Assembly: GCA_000310025.1 (NCBI GenBank)
Contig: FN648413.1
Coordinates: 79,389 to 143,388 of the forward strand
DNA from: Ectocarpus siliculosus
Taxonomy: Eukaryota > Sar > Phaeophyceae > Ectocarpales > Ectocarpaceae
Direction of reading: 5' to 3'
DNA: 64,000 nucleotides
Below, in pieces: positions 57,773 to 64,000 of the stretch. Below the pieces are notes generated by a model. The model saw only the letters and a program-made list of their open reading frames with translations, was not told the DNA's origin and did no database searches. Position 1 is the stretch's first letter. Every line of letters starts with the position of its first letter. The translations under genes were made by a program, and so were the position numbers.

Positions 57773-59751
57773 TCGTCGGTGGATGTGTTAAGAATGTATC
57801 CACCTACTACACAGATGTTTTTTGTTATGAGCACCAACTGGCATCACTGATATAACTCAGTGTATAGATAGGCTCACACAAACTCAAGAAATGCGCCCAG
57901 TTTCCAGTCGGTTTCAATCCACTTCCTGAAAAGACTTCAACATATCCCTTTCGACTAAGGTTACATCTCGAACGGGTAGTCTTTCTGTGAGGTTATGTTT
58001 AAAAAAGTATACGCGTATTCTTTACGCGTGCATGTGCGCATGCTGCGAAGGTCTAGACGGGAGTGTTTTCGCGATTATTTCTGTTCCTGTTGGGTGTTCC
58101 GCATGTAACGATTCTGGTAAGACTTGTGCTCTTGTGGGATAGATGAAGCGCAGGCAGGCGTGGTATGGCGGCGATAACACAGCGAGGGATGGTGTTCTAG
58201 AATGCGTAATTGCATGGTTCCGAATGATTCACCCTGCACTGTGCGTATACAAGAGAGGAAATGAGCTGGTGGTCCGTTTTCGAATTTCAAATTGTAGTGG
58301 GACCCGATGGAACATACTTTTTTTGCAGGTAGGTCTCGACTATGTAGTCTTCTTGTCGGTCTTCTCCTGATCTTTTGTGTGTTTCGTCGAAGATGGGTAG
58401 GAACGACGCCCTCCGTCGGTCTGCTACTGATTGGAAAATAGGACTGTAGGAACGACAAACCAAAACGAACTCCGTTTTTCTGTCACCGAATGGACCCCAC
58501 AATTAATTCACGTTTTGTTCGTTCGCTCAAATTCTCTACTGTTAATTAGAACAAGGGCGATCGACGGCGACGATCGATCGTATGCATACTTGTCACTCTC
58601 TCGCTGCAACATCACGGTTTTTCGGGAACGTCGGGAACACACAACAAATAATCAGGTGGGATAAATATCCAATATCCATCCCACATGCCCTGGACTACCC
58701 GGCCAAAAGGGGTTGCTTGTGAAAAAGTTGGGGTCCTCGTGGCCCCACAGAAGTTATTTGTTCCGACAACGGGTAAATGTATCTCGAAACGGCGGCGGTT
58801 ATTATATGCACGAACTTGTAGCCAACACTAATTTACGCATAATATGCGGTGAGTACATACTCTGTAGATACACATGATCTGCTACAAGCTGGTACATAAT
58901 TTGGAATAATAAGACTTCGAGATGATCAAACTGTACTTGCGCTGTAGAGAATCGTGTCGCATCTAGCTCAGCTGCAAGACAAAAAAGAAAGAGGGCGGGA
59001 GATATAATAAAAACACACACAGAAAGACTATAATACCCATTCGAGATACACCCACACACAGTCGAACGGAATGTGGTGGAGTCTTTTTTTCAGTGAGTGG
59101 AGGGAAACCGGCTGGGTATGATGCCAGAGACGATACATAGTGCTGTGAGTGCTGATTTGAAGTGAAGACCAAAAAAAAAAAAGAAAAAAGAGGTGTGAAG
59201 GAAGTTGGCCTGTGACTACGGAAGGCTTATGTATACGAGTCTCACGTGGTTGGGCCTGTGCGGATATTTTGTGGTAAGGTGGAAGGTTACCATGCGGAGC
59301 GTTGCGAGAGAGTTCTTCTGGATGGAGACTTTTGCGACACCGCACCACTCTGTCTGTTGAATCTGTAGACCACAGTCTTATGATAACCTGTACAACAGCT
59401 TTGACCAAAACAGCACAGCAGCAGTGATGCAGAAACATAGCCCAGCGTATGGAAAACAAGGTTCTAGAAAATATCCGCAGACGAATGGGCAGAGGCTCCA
59501 GCACTCCAGAGGGCTCCAGGGAGTTTTCCAAGACACACAGCTTTGTACAGGAAGCCGCTGTTGGTCGAATGAAAATTCTGAGAAATTCCTCTTCGCCTGT
59601 CGGTGGCCCCGCCCAATATGTTCAACAGATCACGCTTTATTTTGGCTATTGATTGTCTGCGTTTTTTTCACCGATATAGGCAAAAATACGAGGTAACTGC
59701 CAGAGGAGGGGAGGAGGGGCACCGGAGATTCACCTATGGTCTGCTGACGCC

Positions 59752-59783
<32 letters not shown>

Positions 59784-60025
59784 ACGCGAGAGCCGGCGGG
59801 CGCAGGAACTTTCTCTTCTGCTGCTGGTGGCTGGGAACGGGTGAGGTAGCAACCCCCGCGCTTGTGCGGAGGTGTAGTGGTCCTGCGGCGCCACAGCAGA
59901 GGAAGCGGGAGACAAACACAGATACAAACACACACGCGCGATAGGATTTTCGATTGCGGGCGGCGGCCTGGTGGTGCTTGCGTGGGGAGGCACAAAATAC
60001 AGCAGCGGGCGCGCACACCCAAACG
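57773..60025. other. Intergenic region with SINE fragments
   Basis: About 2.2 kb with no firm exon. 57905-57960 (-) and 59053-59117 (+) carry a ~50-bp dispersed motif (GTGGAGTCTTTTCAGTGAGT and AGGGAAACCGGCTGGG), also at 43567-43620 and 61860-61918. A frame at 59449-59652 (67 aa, ending in TAA/TGA context) has some coding look but no family and no conserved splice partner, so it is not called. Confidence 0.5.
59053..59192 (+). repeat. SINE 3' fragment
   Basis: The ~50-bp motif TGGAGTCTTTTTTTCAGTGA ... GGGAAACCGGCTGGG is followed by GTGCTGTGAGTGCTGATTTG, AAGTGAAG and an A-rich tail. The final part matches the 3' end of the SINE at 44511-44836. Confidence 0.6.
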
Positions 60026-60346
60026 ATGCACAGCAGCGACAGCTTCAGCAACGGGGTGCAGCCGTACCTCGAGGCCTACGCCTCGAGGAGGAGCTATGTC
60101 CCGATCGGTGACAAGAAGGAGGATGGGCAGAGGGGGACAAGGGACCGCGGTGCAGAGCGGGAAGGGATGCAGCAGCTGGGCTGGAGAAGGGCTGTGGGCG
60201 TAGTCGCGATTGTTGGCTTGTTCTGCTCCGCGGTCTCGGCATCGAGCTCGAGGTGGATCGCCCCCGGCGGCGGGACGTCCGCTCCCGAGCAGCCGCTGCA
60301 AGACGTGGGAAGCTCTTACCACGGCATGTTGGATGATGCCTTTGAG
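60026..60346 (+). CDS. First exon of a second tyrosinase-like gene (partial)
   Basis: 107 codons starting MHSSDSFSNGVQPYLEAYAS and ending DDAFE before a GTGAGG donor, phase 0. It aligns along its whole length with exon 1 of the tyrosinase-like gene at 41300: the same MHSSDSFS start, RAYAxRRxY, PIG, basic stretch, WRRAVG plus one hydrophobic segment, then SS.W, PLQD.GS.Y.G and AFE. A single signal anchor is predicted near residues 55-72. Exon 2 was not found in the remaining 3.6 kb, although intron 1 of the paralog is 2.0 kb. The gene either continues past the window or is a lone exon copy. An in-frame Met at 59954 could give a longer N-terminus. Confidence 0.7.
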
Positions 60347-62014
60347 GTGAGGGTGCCTTGCGTGGTACAAAATCGTGATATTCGAGCACCTTACACAGCC
60401 AACCCATATCTGGCAGATGATAGGGATACCACGAAAACAGCGGTCCTTCAGGCCTAGAGGAGATATTGAGATATTGGCCTACCCATCGCGTCGAGGCCGC
60501 TGCCCAGCTGTGGGATTGCCCCATGACCTAAGTCGCCCGACGTATCTCCCTCACCAAGCCACGCCTGGGCAACGTGCTGAACTCGGGAAGATGTGCGGTG
60601 CGATTTCTTCGAAAAGGTTCAGAGAACGGCTCTACTACTGGTACCGTGGTACAAGTTGCGACTGGTATTTTTTTGGTTGCTGTGACCAGCACACGCGAGA
60701 GCTCTTGTATGGCAGCCCAAAAACCAGCGCTGCTTTTGTCTGTTGGCGCCCCTACAGCAGTAGGGGTCGCTGGGTGGCAACATAAGTTGGCGCAGAAGGC
60801 ACCAATCAAATATTTCGCAGAAAACGGTCGGTAATAAGAGGGTTGTATGCGTAGTGCGTAGCATCCCCGATTGGCTTTTTCACGGACGAACAAAATTACC
60901 TCACTGCACGCGGGCACGCTTATCTCTACCCTCGTGCACTCTCCCACACGCTGTTGCGCTGGATCCGTGCTCCACGACTCCTCTTGCGCTACTCTCTCCC
61001 AACCGTTTGGGCTTGAGAACAAATTGCACACGCGGGTATCCATGGGACGCAAGTGATTACATTATATACTCGCTGTTGTAAGAGCCTCCAAAGTTTCAAT
61101 TCGAAGTAATCCGTGATGACGGAGGTATTTTCAGATGATTTTCTTCAACGCCTGCTGTTTTTGACGGAAATGGCTAATTAAATGTCGGCCTTTTATTCAA
61201 CATGCAACGGATGGATGTGTTATTTGCATTGCATCAGCGGGTGGCTGAACCTCAAGGTCGAGCTCCTGCTGCCGTGCACACACACGCTCCCGCAGAGTCT
61301 ATAAGCACTACCCGGCTGTAACAGTGATGCTGTTGTTTCTTCCTCTCCGTGCTGGGCCAACCATCAACAGAAAGGAAACCTCATGGTTGGACGGTGCGAG
61401 CATGGATCGAACTCGTCATCGCGATCGGCTCTCTCCGTCTCTCTTGTGATGGAAGTATCCAACGTAAATGCACGCGTTGTGGACTCGAGCTTACTCTTGA
61501 CTTGTGACAGATGTTCGGAGTCCACCGTTCCGAGAACATAGTCTACCGGTGAATGCTTTCCGTCTCCGGTATTGTGGAAAATGGAAAGCAGGAAGAACTA
61601 TTATTACAACCATGGCGGATCTCCACAGCAGTGTATCCAGGCTCGAACGGACTCCAACATGCCTGCCTACTGCTGCAGTTTCCAAATGGTTTGCTTTCCC
61701 TACTCACCTGCTGTCAACCAACGAACCCCTTCAACTTGGGCACAGGCTACTCCGTAACGTGGTCGACCGGGTAGCCTGCAGCAGTTGTCTGTGTGTTTTT
61801 GTTTTCGTCGTATTTATTAAGGAATAAAAACATAAACAGAAAGACTAGATATACCCACAGCAGTCGAACGGGATGTGGTGGAGTCTTTTCAGTGAGTGGA
61901 GGGAAACCGGCTGGGTTATTACAAGGGCGATCGACGGCGGTGATCGACGGAGCGACGGCGGCGCAATCGACGAAGGCGGCCCAAGGCCGCCCGATCGACC
62001 GACCTACCGACTGA

Positions 62015-62070
62015 CCCAACCCAACCCTACCCAACCCTACCCAACCCTACCCAACACTACCCAACGGCGA
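62015..62070 (+). repeat. CCCAACCCTA decamer minisatellite
   Basis: Four to five tandem CCCAACCCTA units lie between GATCGACGG-rich stretches. It resembles, but is not, a telomere unit. Confidence 0.85.
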
Positions 62071-62335
62071 CGAACGACGAAGCGACGGCGGCGCGATCGA
62101 CGGCGGCGACCCAACCCCAACCCAACCCAACCCTTTTAAATTTCATCTAAAAAGTAACGTAGCCAGGTCTGCCGTTCGTTCTTGTTACTGCTGTGTGACT
62201 TCGATCTACCCATCAATGATGCGCGCGAGATGTGTGCTGCACACGGGAAGGGGCCGAGATCTGTTATGGGTCTTTTTTCCCGATGAAATATTTTTCTTCT
62301 GTTTTCACGGCAAGAACACCCCGCATGGTATACAA

Positions 62336-63127
62336 TACCGTATGTGACACAAGAAAACACACCCTGGTGATAACATTTTGGAGTTTGAAAATATTATCAC
62401 CGGGTTTGTTATCCTGTGGGGGGTGTGTTATCTTTGTGTACCCCGGGTGATAAAGTGCAGCTCGCGGGGCCCTTAAGGGGGTGTGATAAATGAGGGTGTG
62501 TGATAGAAGGGGGTATGATAGCACGTCCGAACAGCCACAGCGTGTGCTTTGCTGCTGCAGTCGAAGCAGTTGTCGAAGGAGCGGGGAGGTACTTGCGGCT
62601 GCATTCTGCTCTGCCTGCACGTTCATGTTGTTGGGGGTCTCCATGCGGGTGTTTCCCCGCACACAGCTGACGTGGGTTGTGTGTGTGATTGCCCAGGGCA
62701 GATCATGCTGTCACCCCGGTGATAAAGAAGGAGGGGCCCCGTGACTACCGTATATGACACAAGATAACACACCCCCTGGACCGATTTTCAAAGCTCGATT
62801 ACTCCACGACGAAGAGGATGCATAAATGAAACAATACGTTTTCGAACAGCTCTCGACGAGACGGTTCCAACGCCGCCGTTTTCGGCGTTGTGACTCTTCC
62901 TGCTGTTGAGAAATCGAGCTTTGAAAATCGGCCAAGGGGGTGTGTTATCTTGTGTCATATACGGTATATGCGGCGTAACTAAAAATATCACTGGGGTGTG
63001 TCATCTTATGTACCCCCGGTGCTAAATCGATGGTTTGTCAGAAGCGCCCAAAACTATCACCGGGGTGTCGTATTCTGTGGGGGGGGTGCTTTCTTATGTA
63101 GGTGTGTTATCTTGTGTCATATACGGT
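62336..63127. mobile_element. Composite MITE-1 with a second copy nested inside
   Basis: The outer ends are TACCGTATGTGACACAAGAA on the left and GTTATCTTGTGTCATATACG with GTA on the right, an inverted pair 792 bp apart. The interior has repeated ACCGGGT.TGTTAT and GTGATAA words, and contains a complete 221-bp MITE-1 (62746-62966). This is either a larger MITE-1 relative hit by a smaller one, or several partial copies in series. Confidence 0.65.
62746..62966. mobile_element. MITE-1, intact 221-bp copy (inner)
   Basis: It has ends TACCGTATATGACACAAGAT and ATCTTGTGTCATATACGGTA, perfectly inverted, and the core GGACCGATTTTCAAAGCTCG. It has the same length as, and is almost identical to, 11382-11602, in the opposite orientation. 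Confidence 0.9.
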
Positions 63128-63929
63128 AGTCTACATACAAGGAGGTGTATGTGTATGTCCCGAATTACTTTTCAACACGATGAACAGCGCATCCACCCTG
63201 ACATTTTTCCTTGTTTCGTAGCCAGAAACGGCCTAGCCGGGGCTACGGTTGTTGTTACTGCTGTGCGATATCTCTCCATCTATCCTACTTTGTGGGAGGC
63301 ATGGTGTGCTGTGTAGTTTGGCAGGTAGAGACGAGAGAACCTTTCTCTTCCTGCATCAATTAATTGCCTGCAGATCTTTTCGGCGCATCTTTTTATTTTC
63401 AAAACATGAACTCTTGCTGTTTAGTCTAGCCAACGCGGCCTCGTGGCTCTGCTGTTATGATGTGTTAACTGCTGTGTGAATTCTCTTTATCTATGATTTG
63501 GCAGGAATAAATTCACATGCCTGTAGAAGGAATCCGTCGGGAAGTCACACACACACTACCTATCTATACCTTTACCTCTCTCCTGGCACACAACCTACAT
63601 AAATTTTGGAAGAACGGACTTACAGCAAGTATTAGTACAGAACATGAGATAATTCAGAACACACAGGCAGAGAGACAGAGCACGTTGCTTCGTAGCACCT
63701 TTCTCTGTCAACTGCTGTGCACACGTTGCATATACTGTATACTGTCTGTATACAGCATACATACATAGAGCGAGCTTCTTGCAACGAGCAAAATGTCAAG
63801 AGCATACGTTGTATACCACCCCGGGGATGGGACGTTTTCGTCCCCTGCTTGAGCGGAAATTTCCGGTCGGTACCCTGACACATCCCGGATATGGACATCA
63901 CTGAAAAATTGTACAGTTTTGGCCGAGAA

Positions 63930-63966
63930 CCCCCCCCCCCCCCCCCCACCAAGCCAAACCCGTTCT

Positions 63967-63999
<33 letters not shown>

Positions 64000-64000
64000 C
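63930..64000 (+). other. Poly-C runs at the window end
   Basis: C runs of about 18 (63930-63947) and 30 bases (63971-64000) close the window. Homopolymers this long often mark a contig edge or sequencing artefact, and could equally be a real microsatellite. Confidence 0.8.

Larger units (their letters stand above)
60347..64000. other. Intron or intergenic tail of the window
   Basis: No exon recognised. Contents: a ~50-bp dispersed motif (61860-61918), GGCGATCGACGGCG repeats (61925-62105), a CCCAACCCTA minisatellite, a nested MITE-1 cluster (62336-63127) and terminal poly-C. The rest shows nothing recognisable. Confidence 0.5.

Noticed and set aside
59449-59652. 67-codon frame with coding-like composition
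   Set aside because: No homology recognised, no matched splice sites, and next to SINE fragments.

Overview
This is a eukaryotic nuclear window, gene-rich but with long introns. Six protein genes can be rebuilt exon by exon, with reading phase preserved across about 44 introns, plus the first exon of a seventh gene. Introns are mostly GT-AG, average several hundred bases, and carry CT, GTT and TCTG microsatellites. The ankyrin repeats are of the WLHxNRxEGCT type common in brown algae. Together these suggest a stramenopile, most likely a brown alga (Ectocarpus-like). That identification is inference from style, not from a marker gene.

Layout, left to right: (1) 470-2570 (-), the 5' part of an Spb1/FTSJ3-type rRNA 2'-O-methyltransferase running off the left edge; (2) 5032-10595 (-), a six-exon ankyrin-repeat protein of about 590 aa with all introns in phase 0; (3) 12518-28899 (+), a complete 14-exon REV1 translesion polymerase of about 1830 aa; (4) 32544-41300 (-), a ten-exon membrane-anchored tyrosinase-like copper protein of about 785 aa; (5) 45090-53733 (-), a complete 11-exon ERCC8/CSA WD40 protein of about 543 aa; (6) 53927-57772 (+), a six-exon 3'(2'),5'-bisphosphate nucleotidase of about 327 aa, divergent from CSA across only 193 bp; (7) 60026-60346 (+), a first exon paralogous to that of gene 4, whose later exons are not seen before the window ends in poly-C. 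REV1 (translesion synthesis) and CSA (transcription-coupled repair) both act on DNA damage. The other neighbours share no obvious pathway.

Non-coding sequence is dominated by small non-autonomous elements and tandem repeats. There is a TACCGTA-ended MITE family with two near-identical 221-bp copies, diverged relatives and a nested composite; a 617-bp element with 26-bp inverted ends; a 204-bp element; a tRNA-derived SINE; and several dispersed repeats. I see no reverse transcriptase, integrase, capsid or other virus-like coding sequence.

The most unusual signal concerns splice junctions. At many exon edges (FTSJ exon 3, ankyrin last exon, REV1 exons 6, 9 and 12, tyrosinase exons 3 and 9) the junction itself, with some exon sequence, is repeated in tandem inside the adjoining intron, often with a still-usable GT or AG. 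Separately, GTT arrays on the sense strand lie just downstream of eight 5' splice sites in genes of both orientations. Splice junctions here seem to be hot spots for repeat growth.
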